Position numbers and translations under genes: made by a program
Notes under the pieces: model-generated
Seen by the model: the letters and a program-made list of their open reading frames with translations, nothing else
What the model was told of the DNA's origin: nothing
Databases searched by the model: none
Shown here: in pieces, positions 13,326-25,212 of the stretch
How positions within the stretch are numbered: position 1 is the stretch's first letter
Layout: each line of letters begins with the position of its first letter
Source: Takakia lepidozioides
Lineage: Eukaryota > Streptophyta > Takakiopsida > Takakiales > Takakiaceae
DNA: 64,000 nt
Direction: 5' to 3'
NCBI GenBank assembly: GCA_030704615.1
Contig: CM060732.1
Span: forward strand, 42,141,053 to 42,205,052

Positions 13326-14620
13326 TCCTCCATTTTATGCGTTGTTTTACTTTTCTGCAATAATAATGTATTAACGATGTTGATACTCATTTCATTTTCA
13401 ATAACAAAATTGTTTAATTTTATAGATGTGTGGTTATAATATATTGATAGTCAATCATTTATTATTTTAATAGGTAACCCCTAAGAATTTTATTTAAGAA
13501 TTATGGAAGAGAAAAAATTAAACCCTTACATGCCCGAAGGCCGCCATAAGGCAAATACGCAAATATTGCATTTTTAACTGTCCAAAATATAGACAATACA
13601 CAAAAATTCAATTTGAAGAGTTTTAACATTTCATTAGCTATTATCATTATTATATTTATATGTATTATCATAAAGAATTAATAAATTGAAACGTACTTAC
13701 CACGAATTCAAAGTAATATTTGGAAGTGATATAACATTTACATTGAATATGTGGACAACCAAAGATATATATATATATTAGAGCAGATTTGACATGATTT
13801 TCATAATTCAGGTTTTTCTTTTTCGAAATTCGGGCAACTTCAAGACTATACGCTGACCTCCAGAACATGGCAGAGATCGGATGACATCATTTTTATTTTA
13901 TTTTTAAATATCTAAATATTGGGTAGTCCGAGCAGCTTTAAACAAATTACAGCGATGATATGGCAATGATGATGTGGCATGACAAGGACGTGGCAGAATG
14001 GCACCTTATTCCTGCTTTGCACTAAAACTAGTCTCCAACCTTCGGTCGTCACCAGAATGTTTTACGAAATATCATTAGTCAAGATGGCCAAAGGTGCGGT
14101 CGACATGGCTAAGGTTTATTTAATATTGGCTCCTCCCTAAGGAGAGAGGGACCATGCATCAATTGTTTTCTCCTGATGCACCTTCCCCAGTGTATACCTA
14201 TCTATCAAGATCATATCCTCCCCAATAAATAGCCATTTTCAGTATTGCTACCCATTCATTCCTAACTTGGTGAGTGCTGTAATTTCACTATATTCAGTTC
14301 CAGTCAGATTTATCCCTTCAGCTCTCTTATATTCAATTTCTCTCAGTTTTATCAATGACTTCCATTGTATAGAGTTCTTTCAGATTTCCATGTAGTGCCA
14401 AGTGGGCCCTGCATGTAATTGCGACTTTTGCATGCCATCCCAATTTTCAAACAACTTCGGAATAATGTAAGAACTTAATGGATGTGTGCGATCTGACGGT
14501 ACTTTCACCAGATTCCGGCAGCCTAGGCTCCTCTGGCGGGGCTCCTGTCAAATCCTCCCCACCCCCTCTTACTTCGGTTTCACTATTAAATACTTAAGAA
14601 TCCAGGCAGGTTTCATGTTG
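13326..14620. other. AT-rich intergenic DNA
   Basis: I see nothing definable here. The segment is strongly AT-rich, with a short TA run near 13,765-13,780, and has no conserved open frame, RNA gene or clear repeat boundary. Confidence 0.4.
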
Positions 14621-14624
14621 TGGT

Positions 14625-15610
14625 GGGTAGCATAATGGTAAGGTGATAGCATTGCAGGGGACAAGTCTTCAGGTTCAGTTCCTGATGGGTGGTTCTTGCA
14701 GTGTAACCTAGGTATTAGCCAATCTGAGTAACCCTCTTTATCCCTGGTTTCTCATGTAACTCTAGTTAGTCCATTTTATACTTAGCCACATTTGGACTTA
14801 AGGTAGATGAACCTATTCTGGCTCATTTAAGAAACACAGCAGAATTGAGAGATACACCTTGGGTACTGATATTTTTCTAACGTGGCAAATGTAAATCAGA
14901 ATTATTGCAAAAAAAAAAATGACAAATGACAAAATCCATAATATTGGAAAATATCCAAAGTGAAAATACATAAAATACCTATTGTGGGCCAGTAGAGGGT
15001 ATTATTCTGGACCAAAGGTCAACCCAACAGTGACGGCTTAATGTCCTTAAAGTGCAGGCTTTTAATCCCTTTACTGACTAATCTATACTTAAAATGTGAT
15101 CAAGTTATGCAAACTGCTCATGCAATTATGTAAAATAAACCTTTCATTCCTAAGAAAATGAGCTCCAATAACTATTGAACCTGTCCATCTCCATATGCAT
15201 GGGGACCCACCACCGTCCCAAAAGTGACCACGACCTGCAGCCCAGCACATGATCTAATCTGGACCACTCTTAATGAAAGCGCCTTTCACAGTTCGCATCT
15301 GTTTGGTTTAATGTATTTTTCTAGGGGTCCATTTTAGAAAGTGGTTTGAATTAGGTTCATCTACCTTAGTCAAATCTCGAGACCGGGTGGGGGTTACACC
15401 GACTGGAGCTACACTCCATTCTGTGTAACCCCGAGTGGAGTTACACACCTCGTCGTGTGACCCAGAGTAACCCCCACTGGAGTTGACTCTCCTTCAGTTC
15501 CATGTCACTCTCAAGAGAGGGTGGGGAAGCTTTGACATGCCAGAAACCGGCATACCGTCCTGTCAGAGGCTGCACGTGTGCATTAAGTTCTTACATTATT
15601 ATCTTCCCTT
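14625..15610 (+). repeat. tRNA-derived SINE-like repeat, copy 2, split by a MITE
   Basis: The head contains a good pol III promoter: A box TAGCATAATGGT at 14,628-14,639 and B box GGTTCAGTTCC at 14,672-14,682, spaced as in a tRNA gene. The body (TTAGTCCATTT, then ACTCC-rich phrases) and tail match copy 1 at 12.8-13.3 kb. The unit is interrupted exactly inside the shared phrase GGACTTAGT by the element at 14,801-15,366. No anticodon-arm fold was convincing, so this is a SINE rather than a tRNA gene. Confidence 0.6.
14801..15366. mobile_element. 566-bp MITE with TA target duplication
   Basis: The ends are AGGTAGATGAACCTA at 14,801 and its exact reverse complement ending at 15,366, a 15-bp perfect terminal inverted repeat. 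TA stands on both sides (14,799-14,800 and 15,367-15,368), and removing the insert with one TA restores the phrase found in SINE copy 1. The size, the TA duplication and the lack of coding sequence fit a Stowaway-like (Tc1/mariner) MITE. The terminal sequence does not match the classic plant Stowaway CTCCCTCC terminus, so the family may be unusual. Confidence 0.75.
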
Positions 15611-17167
15611 GGAATACATGTGGGGGGTGTCATCATCATTTGTAGAAATCAACTTGCTCTCTTAGCTCCACAAAAATTGGTGTTCTGGTTCCGGTTGCTC
15701 CCCATGCATTTGCCTTTGTGGTTTTTTTCTGGGTTGTTTTATCTCATTTACTCTTTATTTTCTATTATTTTGATCATCTAATTTCAACATCAAATGTGAT
15801 TCAGAATATTAGAAACTGCCACATAGTTGAGCATCTTCCCAGGATGTCAAGTGACATGCTGCTATCTTTGATTGGATGGCACAAACTTCAAGTTATGTTG
15901 ACTCCACATCCCTCTAATCAACCTCATAAAATCAACATGAAAACCTTTAGTGAAGGTGTACCCGACATGGGGACCGTTTTCTGGTATTACTTATAGCAGT
16001 GTAATATGTACTGCATTGAAGTTTCTAAGGTGTATGGATTGTATTGAACTTTGTAGTTTAGAGAGAAGGGTTGGAATAGTGCTTTGGGTGAAAGGCTAGT
16101 GACTTGAAAATCCGGAGCACTCTCGACCTGTCGATCTTGTCTGCATGCGACTTTCTCCCAAAAAATAATGCACTAATGACGAAAAGAGAATCCCACCCTT
16201 AGCACAAGAGTTGAGCACCACACGGCTAATGACATGTCACAAAGTGGTTCCTGTGATGACCTCAAGGGTGCCACAGCCATAGGAGGAGCAATGAACCCAA
16301 TATATCTTCTTCTCATTATTCACATATCACTTGATTTGGTGTAATTGTATCAACATACACCAAACAACATGGCTTCGCAAATAAGTTTTCGGCCCAAATT
16401 TGAGATATTCAACAGTACTTGAAGAAAAAGAATGAGAAGCACACACAATCTCGGGACACTAGCAGTATCACCTATTGTTGCACGAAACTATGCACAGTTG
16501 TTTACTACAATTTGTACAGTTACATGCTCTCAAATCTGGTCTCAAGCTGTAGGCAATTGTGTTCTGGAGTCCATGGAGTACTTAGGTGGACTCTTTCCCC
16601 CGAACCTTGAACTCCAACAAGCACAAACAGATGTTCTAGTGTGAGGGAGTCATGCAAATCCATTTTATGCTGCATCAATCAATAACAGAAAACCCAAACA
16701 CCATCACAATCACTATGTGAACTTTGAAGTGGTCACCATGGGATTCGATCTTGGTGGATTAAGGCTAGCTTTTGACAACATTCATGCAACTTAGTCAAGG
16801 GCCCTATCTGAAGCAGGACCACAAGACACATATAAACATGTCCAAACTTAAGATGCTGAACAAACTTGTGCACAAGGCTGCCCCTCTAATCAAGCTCATT
16901 GCCGATTGTAATTGGTAATGAATAAGGACATCACTCTGATTTCCTTTCACTAGAGTCAGTCACTCTCCCCGTCACTCATTACCTGCCACAGTCAAATGCA
17001 ATTATGGGCCCACCTATGCTGGGAAGACCCTACTACCATTTCCTGGAGATATGCTGCAGGAAATGCTCTCAATAGTACATATATTCTCAGGAGATGGTGG
17101 ATGAACAGGGGGACTAAACAGATCGAAGACTGAAGCCAAACACTCGCATCTGTCCAGAAATTTCAAT
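15611..17167. other. Intergenic DNA downstream of the PPR gene
   Basis: No conserved protein or RNA gene is seen. The right-hand few hundred bases should include the 3' untranslated region of the minus-strand PPR gene. Confidence 0.4.
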
Positions 17168-20100
17168 TCACCAGTAGTCCCCACAAGAACAAACCCCATC
17201 TTCAAAGTGGTGAAAGCAATTTGTGTCCCGTACAACAATTGCTCGGCCAACAACCTTTGAGATGAACTTGATGTAGGTGTGGCAGTCACCACACACCTGG
17301 AGATTCTTGATGAGACGGAGAGGCGTCCTAGGGGCAGTGCTGATCAGCCCAAAACCAATGGCCAGCTTCTCACTGTGGTGGCAAAGAGAAAACTCCTTTT
17401 GCTCCTCCCCCACATCATGCAATACAAAGCGCGTGTCATGCACATACCCTGCCTCCTCCATCTGCCCAGACAATCTTCTCAGCTCAGCATGGATTTCCTT
17501 CATTTTGGGATGCAATTTGTCATCTACAACAAAGGTGTGCAACCTGTCACCAACCTCAATGCAGCAGCGACCTGGCACCTTTCGAGCCTCTCTGACCTTC
17601 ATCATTTTACTAACCTTTGCACTATCATCCCACCTGCCAGCTGCGGCATAGATGGTTGATAGCAACACATAAGTCGCGGCGTCCTGTTCATCCCACTTGA
17701 GAATAGATGTTGCCGCACGTTCAGCCATCCCCACATCGCCATGGATTCTGCAGGCACCCAGCAAGGCCTTCCACACCACAGCATCCGGTTTGATTGGCAT
17801 TTTATTAATGAGGTCCTCAGCCTCATCCAATCGCCCAGCACGTCCAAGAAGGTCCACCATGCAGCCAAAGTGCTTGACTGTTGGAATGACACCATGATCT
17901 TGACTCAGGGAATGAAAGTAGCGTCTTCCTTCATCCAGTAGGCCAACGTGGCTGCATGCAGAGAGAACACATGTAAAGGTGATACTGTCCGGCTTCAAGC
18001 CTTCCTTCTGCATTCCTTCAAATAGTTGCAGGACTTCCCTATGACAACCATGCTGGGCATATCCTGCGAACATCCCATTCCAGGACACCAGATCTCGTTC
18101 GGGCATACTGTTGAACACTTCCTTTGCATCCTGGATGCACCCACATTTCGCATACATGTCCATAAGGGTATTGTTCAGAATGACATCTGGTACAATTCCA
18201 GCTTTGATGATGTCACCATGGACCTCTTTGCCCTTCTCCAGGGCCGCCAGGTTCGCACACGCATTGCAAACGCAAACAAACGTGATGTGGTTGGGCTTCA
18301 GCCCTTCCCGCATCATTTGCTCATACGTCTCCAAAGCCTCCATCCCGCCCCCCTGCTGTGCATAACCAGCGATCAACGTGTTCCATGACACCACATCTCG
18401 ATCAACCATACGGTTGAACACTCGCTTTGCATCCTCAAAGCACCCACATTTGGCATACATGTCCACAAGGGTATTGTTCAGAATGACATCTGGCACAATT
18501 CCAGCTTTGACGATGTCACCATGGACCTCTTTGCCCTTTTCCAGGGCTGCCAGTCTTGCACAGGCATTGCAAACGCAAGCAAATGTGATGTGGTTGGGCT
18601 TCACCCCTTCCCGCATCATTTGCTCATAGGTCTCCAAAGCCTCCATCACGCGCCCCTGCTGTGCATATCCTGTGATCATCCTGTTCCAGGACACCACATC
18701 TCGTTCAGCCATCTTGTCGAACACTCCCTTTGCATCCTCAATGCTCCCGCATTTCGCATACATATCCACCAGGGCAGTGTTCAGAATGACATCTGGTACA
18801 ATTCCAGCTTTGAAGATGCAACCATGGACCTCTTTGCCCTTCTCCAGGGCTGCCAGGCTCGCACATGCATTGCAAACGCAAACAAACGTGATGTGGTCAG
18901 GTTTCACCCCTTCCCACATCATTTGCTCATAGGTCTCCAAAGCCTCCAATCCGCGCCCCTGCTGTGCATGTCCTGCGATCATCACGTTCCACGACACCTC
19001 ATTTCGCTCAGCCATATTGTTGAACACTCCCTTTGCATCTTCAATGCTCCCACATTTGGCATACATGTCCACGAGGGTATTGTTCAGAATGACATCCGGT
19101 ACAATTCCAGCTTTGACGATGTCACCATGGATCTCTTTGCCCTTATCCAGGGCTCCCAGGCTTGCACACGCATTGCAAATGCAAACAAACATGACGTGGT
19201 CAGGCTTCACCCCTTCTCGCATCATTTGCTCATAGGTCTCCAAAGCCTCTATCCCGTGCCCCTGCTGTGCATATCCTGCGATCATCGCGCACCACGACAC
19301 CACATCTCGTTCAGCCACATTGTCAAACACTACCTTTGCATCTTCAATGCTCCCGCATTTGGCATACATGTCCACCAGGGCAGTGTTCAGAATGACATCG
19401 GGAACAATTCCAGCTTTCACGATGTCACCATGGACCTCTTTGCCCCTTTCCAGGGCCGCCAGGCTTGCACATGCATTGCAAACGCAAACAAACGTGGCGT
19501 GGTTGGGTTTCACCCCTTCCCACATCATTTGCTCATAGGTCTCCAAAGCCTCCATCCCACACCCCTGCTGTGCATATCCTGCGATCATTGCATTCCATGA
19601 CATCACATCTCGTTCAGCCATGTGGTCAAACAATCCCTTTGCATCCTTGATGTTTCCACATTTGACATACATGTTCAATAGAGCAGTGTTCAGAGAAACA
19701 TCTGGTACAATTCCAGCTTTGAGGATGTCACCGTGAACCTCTTTGCCCTTTTCCATGGCTGCCAGGCTCGCACACACATTGCAAACGGAAACAAACACGA
19801 TGATGTCGGGCTTCACCCCTTCCCGCATCATTTGCTCATACGTCTCCAAAGCCTCCATCCCGTCCCCCTGCTGTGCATATGCTGTGATCATTGCACTCCA
19901 GGACACCACATTTCGTTTAGCCATATTGGCAAACACTCCCTTTGCATCGTCAATGCTCCCACATTTCGCATACATGTCCACCATTGCAGTGTTCAGAATG
20001 ACACCTGGTACAATCCCAGCTTTGATGATGTCAGCATGGACCTCTTTACCCTTTTTCAGGGCTTCCAGGCTTGCACATGCATTGCAAACACAAACAAACG

Positions 20101-21582
20101 TGATGTGGTTGGGCTTCACCCCTTCCCGCATCATTTGCTCATAGGTCTCCAAAGCCTCCATCGCACGCCCCTGCTTTGCATACCCTGCGATCATCGTGTT
20201 CCATGACACCACATCTCGTGCAGCTATACTGTCAAACACTCGCTTTGCATCCTCAATGCACCCACATTTGGCATACATGTCGACGAGGGTATTGTTCAGA
20301 ATGACATCTGGTACAATTCCAGCTTTGACTATGTCACCATGGACCTCTTTGCCCTTTTGCAGGGCTGCCAGGCTTGCACATGCATTGCAAACGCAAACGA
20401 ACGTGACCTGGTCTGGCTTCACCCCCTTCTGCATCATTTGCTCATAGGTCTCCAAAGCCTCCATCGCGCACCCATGCTGGCTGTATCCTGCGATCATTGC
20501 ATTCCACGACACCACATTTCGTTGAGCCATAATGTCGAACACTCCCTTTGCATCCTTGATGCTCCCACATTTGGCATACATGTTCATCAGGGCAGTGTTC
20601 AACACGACATCTGGTACAATTCCAGCTTTGATGATGTCACCATGGACCTCTTTGCCCTTTTCCAGGGCTGCCAGACCCGTACACGCATTGCAAACGCAAA
20701 CAAACGTAATGTGGTTGGGCTTCACCCCTTCCCGCATCATTTGCTCATATGTCTCCAAAGCATTCCTACCACACCCATGCTTGGTGAATCCTGCAATCAT
20801 TATATTCCACGTGATCAAACCTCGTTCAGGCATTTTCTTGAACACTTGGTGTGCATCCACGATGCTCCCGCACTTAATATACATGTTGACAAGGGTATTG
20901 TATAGAAAAACGTTTGGCTTGAATCCACTTTGGATAATATGAGTGTGCACCTGCTTTCCGGCTTCCAGGCCTTTCATCTTGATGGAGTTATGCAAGAGAC
21001 GGACATAAGTATCTGAATCTGCTGAAATGCCTCCTTGGTTTAAAGTCAGTAGAGCCTCTTTCAGTTGCTCTTCCTCACATAGCATCCTCACATGCCAAGA
21101 AGTGCCAGAAGGGGCATGGTGGACTCCCTCTCTTGGCCTTCTTTCGGAAGCTCTGGTCATGGTGGACGTGCCTGATTTTATCAATTGTGCTGCTGCTGCT
21201 TCCAGCTGGCCATCTACCCATGCAGGTTTCTTGTAGCTATCAATCCAGAGGAAGTCATAGGTAAACTTGTGCTTGAAATCCGGCCCTCTCAGATGAATCT
21301 GGACCCACACTCCATCCCTAGCAGCTGACAATGACAGCCTGAGAACCCTACTTATGACACTAGCTCCTTTGCTGAATTGCTCCCAAGACTTGAAAGGTGT
21401 GATGGGGACTGAGAGGTTGACGATTTCCAAGAAAGCTTTGTAATGCATCCTGTTGTCTGCTTTTCTGTAATCTAACAGGCATTCACCTTTTCTCCTCGAT
21501 TGTCCCACCATTGACTGGAGTCCGAAAAATATTCATCCCAAAGCTTCTCCTCGTCTATGTTATCTGTTTTTGGATATTTCAT
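17168..21582 (-). CDS. OSB-type PDF motif fused to PLS/DYW pentatricopeptide repeat protein
   Basis: The proposed model has exon 21582-21487 and exon 21298-17168, joined in phase 0 by a 188-bp GT-AG intron, giving about 1,408 residues. The first exon supplies the front half of a PDF motif (LWDEYF...QWWDNRGEK). The second begins with its back half (GPDFKHKFTYDFLWID, then PAWVDGQL) and runs without a break into PPRs. About ten 101-residue P-L-S triplets follow, then E/E+ motifs and a DYW deaminase-like domain. Its zinc-site residues HSEK and CGDCH are visible and it ends in DYW. PLS-DYW proteins perform C-to-U RNA editing in plastids or mitochondria; PDF motifs of OSB proteins bind single-stranded DNA. 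A longer frame starting at 21511 reads through the intron in the wrong frame for WWDNR, so I reject that start. No transit peptide is visible, so upstream exons may be missing. Confidence 0.8.
18060..20960 (-). repeat. 303-bp tandem repeat array coding for PPR triplets
   Basis: The PPR gene contains nine successive copies of a unit with the codons for ALETYEQMM, spaced 303 bp apart (101 codons), plus a diverged tenth. On the plus strand each copy shows CTCATAGGTCTCCAAAGCCT, or a one-base variant of it. Copies are so alike at the DNA level that amplification by unequal crossing-over is likely to be recent. The final triplet (EVLQLFEGMQKEGLKPD) is more typical of ordinary PPRs. Confidence 0.9.
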
Positions 21583-21619
21583 GTTGCCACATTGTCAAAA
21601 TCACTCCAAACCATGACTA

Positions 21620-22190
21620 CGTGCTACTTTGCAGAATTCAACATGAGAAAACAGTGACTACTCTGACAAGAGAGCAAAACAGGCCGAAATGTGTTGAAGA
21701 AGAAGGTACCACATTGTCCTGGACCTTGTGCCATGAAAGCAGCTAGCTTTTCTTTCACCCACGGTGGATTCAACCAACCATCAACCCAAAAACACCTCTT
21801 GTGTGTGATGCTTGGGTCCTTAGTCAGGTGATCTCGGGTTGGTCTGCGAGAACACAACCACGATGTAGCTGAGCAGCCATAGGTTTAAACACGGCCTCCT
21901 AAGACCAAGCTGACCCTCCCAAGCACCTTGTAAACAGCAGAAAAAATGATACTGATAGGAAGAGTCTACATTTGCAGAACGGGTAAAACTTCTTCACATC
22001 GTACACTAAGAGGCCACACCTTGCGATTGTCCCACCAATCTGAAGGATCTTTAAAAAACTCATGCCAGCGCTGCTCCATGCTCTCCGGAAGGCCTTCCTG
22101 CCGGAAAATCCGACAGCCATCAACACTTTGGCCAGTTCCTTTATGGAGGAGTGCTAGTGAGCTTTCAAGAACACTCATGCAAGTCACATT
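21620..22190 (-). pseudogene. Broken OSB-like PDF-motif unit upstream of the PPR gene
   Basis: Reading down the minus strand, RWHEFFKDPSDWWDNRK ends at a GT donor near 22,020. A plausible acceptor (TTCTCGCAG) near 21,843 is followed by NPRSPD. The frame then breaks at TAA, and after a shift continues KDPSITHKRCFWVD and LNPPWVKEKLAAF. This is the front and back of a second PDF motif, split by an intron at the same codon as in the neighbouring PPR gene. A two-base loss after the PD codons would explain the break. No OB-fold (SSB) domain is seen upstream. It may be a former exon pair of the same gene or a relic of a separate OSB gene. Confidence 0.6.
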
Positions 22191-22419
22191 GGGCTCCATT
22201 GGGCTCCACACAATGAGGAAAGTAGACCATGTCCAAACTACTCAGATGCTGAACAAAATTGTGTCTATAGTCTGGAGATTTTGCAGTGGTCTGTGAAATC
22301 GACCAGGGAGCACTGAGCAGCCAGTCTCACCCTCCCAAGTACTTTCCAAACCCCAGGGAAACCAGCCGGGTTGATTCTTTAATACCCTAGTTGATACCCT
22401 GCTTCATGGTTGACACTTG

Positions 22420-22995
22420 ACACGTTGATACCAAGGGTAAATCATTTACCCGGATTTATCCGGCAGGTGAATCAGGGTAGAGGTAAATGATTTACCCGGG
22501 TTGGCCCATTTCATTTACACGGGTAAATAAAATAGTCCGAAAGAAAAAAAATAAAAAAATAAAAAAAATCTGATACCCTTACCCTTACCCGTCTGAAGTG
22601 TAAATAATTCCCATATACCCTTTATCCACAAGTAAATGTTTAATAGTTGAGGATAAATAAAAAGGGTAAATAAAAAAATCTAGGGTATCTTGTATCTTGG
22701 CACTTCTTCTTCCTCGTGGAGTCTGGAAAGCGCAAACGATCTTTCTATCATCTCCACCACAAATGACTCTGCATTGAAGTCCGCCCGGTGGCCATTATCT
22801 AGTACATTGCATACCATAGTATATTAGTAGTCACATTTTGCTTTGTTTCATTATTATCTATTACCTCGATTATCTATTACCTTTCTATCCTAATGTGAAG
22901 AAACATGCTCATGATCAGCAATGATACGATACAACTTATCAGTCTCATATTTTTTCTTTAAAAAAAAAAAAAAACCAAGGACGTAAGCCATTTAG
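22420..22995. mobile_element. GGGTAAAT-rich element, copy 2 (inverted, partial)
   Basis: The segment carries GGGTAAATCATTTACCCGG-like phrases (22,436-22,530) and ACCCTTACCCTTACCCGTCTG near 22,580. It also has the complement of the CATGAGCATGTTTCTTC phrase found at 11.87 kb. Order and orientation are the reverse of copy 1. The terminal repeat is not recognisable, so the copy is truncated or older. Confidence 0.55.
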
Positions 22996-23036
22996 TTTAT
23001 TAAAGGGAAAAAATAAACCCATTGATACCATAAAGT

Positions 23037-23990
23037 ACTATAATACATTTGGAGGATGAGGGATGAGCTGAGAAAGAGAGAAGACTCCGGCCGAGGCCGG
23101 CGTAACTAAAAGCCACTTCGCCTTACGGCTACTGCCCCTCTTTCGGGGGTGGGCCCTATAAAGAAAGTAGGTATCCAGGGGACACCGGGTAGCCAGGTAG
23201 GGAGCGAAGCGCCGTGAGGTATATCGCTTTGAAGCATTTATAGATAGAAGTGATAGGGAGTTTAAAGTTGTTTTGAAGTGCAGAAATGTTGGCATTATGT
23301 ATACCCCCTCTGGTGCCAGCGGTGATGACAGTAAGCGGGCCTGTGACCCAACCCCGGCAGCGGATAGCAGTGATAAGTGACGCATATTTTTGGCTTTTTT
23401 TTAGGATAGAGGAGCTTGGAAAGCGGTCATGGCAGTATGTAAATTCTATGAAGTGTATGGTAATGGCTCTGGAAGGGACAATGGGAGAGGAAGCGTTAAT
23501 GGGGAGTCCGTAGACTAGTAGGATATCCGGGCATAGTCTAGCGGGGCAAGTGCATGGTGCGTGAGATCGGCATACACGTTAACCATGTAGGTATTGTATG
23601 ATCTGGGGGTCGACCTTGGTAGGCGCATGGGATGAGCCCAGACCAATGCTAGAGAGACTGTTATATAAAATAGCGAGAGCCTAGAATTAACTAGAAAACC
23701 ATGGAATAAGCCTAAGAGGCCAATGACGGGATGGAATATGGGCGACCATTATCGACCAACCCCTTACCATGCAGGGTGCCAAAAAATGAATGCAAAAGTG
23801 AGAGTGAGCATACAAAATGGTAGAGACACTACATATGTAACCATAAGGCTACCCCTTAGACCCTAGCTTGCGAAAAGTTGCGAGTGTGTAGTAGAGCCGA
23901 CTAGCAAGGAGGTCCAATTTACTTGTCGAACCTGAGCTTCACTGAGCTCCTTCCCGGGCGGTGCTTCCAGTTAATGTCCTTCTCGAAATC
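23037..23990. other. Unassigned segment with organelle-like texture
   Basis: This block differs from its surroundings in base composition and texture: GC-balanced, with phrases such as CGGCCGAGGCCGGCG and TTTCGGGGGTGGGCCC, reminiscent of plant mitochondrial spacer DNA. I recognise no mitochondrial gene or exon in it. A nuclear insert of organelle DNA is possible but unproven. Confidence 0.25.
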
Positions 23991-24168
23991 CGGGGGAGTT
24001 AGGGAAAAAACGCGCTCCTACCTCCCCAGCACTGAAGGGTTGAACTCCATGTACAAGTGTCTGGCGAAGGGCTGGAGCAGAGGATTCCCTGCTTGGCCCA
24101 GGAATCTTTGAAGGTCCTGTGGAGAGTAAATTGAGCCTCAGGATGTCTGGCGATGTATGTAGTCAATT

Positions 24169-24812
24169 TCAACCAAGCTTTCCTAGCCTTAGTTTGAGCA
24201 TAGTTAAAAAAACCATAGCCAACAGCATTGAAATCGTGCAATTGAAGTTGTTAAAGGTCCATTGGCATCTTGTTTTCCATATGTGCCATAGCCCAGCAGC
24301 TCTGATTGTTTCAGACGTCTGGCAAGATGATGCAAGATGTTTTGTTGATGGATCGAAGTTGAGTAGCAAGGTTGTGGGCGAGAGAGGGGTCGGTGCCCAG
24401 GTTCGAAGGACCAAGTTGAGAATAGGCCAGATTTTGGATGGAATTTTACAGTAAATGAGGTAGTGCTCAATCGATTCCACCATGTCCCCCAACGAACAAC
24501 ACCTGCATATATATGAGAGCATCTGAGAATTGGAGCCAACGCCAACTTTGAGGATTCTGTTCGCCACCTGCCAAATGAACGCGCTAATCTTTGCAAGTCT
24601 CGTTTTCACCCAAATTCCATTCCAGATTTCTTTCCAATGTTCTTCATGGAAATTGTAGGGCCTCCATATGACATCCCATTTGGAAATGAGGAGGGGAGAG
24701 GCATTGAGGCATTTATAGCCTTTTTTCGCAGTGTACTGGAGGAGTGAAAGAGACCCACTTGTTCTCCAAGACCACTCTTTTGGATCCAAACTAAGGGCCA
24801 TAAGGGGCTTGC
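24169..24812 (-). pseudogene. LINE reverse transcriptase C-terminal part (zf-RVT)
   Basis: The minus-strand frame reads ISAFIWQVANRIL and then CRCC...IEHYLIYC...IWP, the zinc-binding (zf-RVT) region that follows the reverse transcriptase in plant LINE ORF2 proteins. It is cut on its upstream side by the 3' LTR of element A. The reading frame resumes exactly at 31,352 on the far side of element A once one copy of the 5-bp target duplication is removed. The frame ends at a stop near 24,169, and the LINE 3' end and poly(A) tract were not identified. Confidence 0.75.
24808..24812. repeat. Target-site duplication of element A (left)
   Basis: CTTGC stands directly outside the LTR end at 24,813. 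The identical CTTGC stands at 31,352-31,356 outside the other LTR. A five-base duplication is typical of Ty3/Gypsy integration. Confidence 0.85.
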
Positions 24813-25211
24813 TGTCAAGGACAAGAACATGGCTGAACACAAACAAGAGATCAGACAAGAAGTCAAGGTTGGCGTGGCCGAATGCACGATGAGTAAATAG
24901 GAATCAAGACAATCTTTATAACAATGAACAAGAGTACAAGATATTGGAACACGACTTGAATACTGGAATGCTGGAAACTGGGCTAGAGTACTGGAAACTG
25001 GAAACAAGAGTAGCTTGAACTGGTGTACAACTCCAATGTATCTGGTTCCTGCGACTCCATACTGCCAATACAAGATGCAAGAGTGCTGGAAGTGTAGCTA
25101 TATATACTGATGTGTGGTGTTCATCCTTCCTTAGCGTGTATCAGGTACATTGAATGTGGAGTCTTCACCTTGAAGCTAACTTGACTGACATCTGACATCT
25201 GACATCTTATG
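24813..25211 (-). repeat. 3' LTR of element A (inner edge approximate)
   Basis: The outer end starts TGTCAAGGAC at 24,813, as in the other two copies of this LTR. Similarity to the 5' LTR holds up to about 25,027, ending in the phrase AGCTTGAACTGGTG, then stops. The rest, including a TATATATA near 25,100, is unrelated to the 5' LTR. The inner end near 25,211 is inferred from where coding sequence stops and from a TGTCAG start in sense orientation. Confidence 0.65.
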
Positions 25212-25212
25212 G

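Noticed and set aside
18521-20206. Long plus-strand open frames opposite the PPR repeats
   Set aside because: They are antisense shadows of the repeated PPR codons. Their wording repeats every 101 residues and matches no family.
21487-21511. Met at 21,511 as the start of the PPR protein
   Set aside because: It lies within the WWDNR codons but in another frame and reads through the intron. The spliced model restores a conserved PDF motif.
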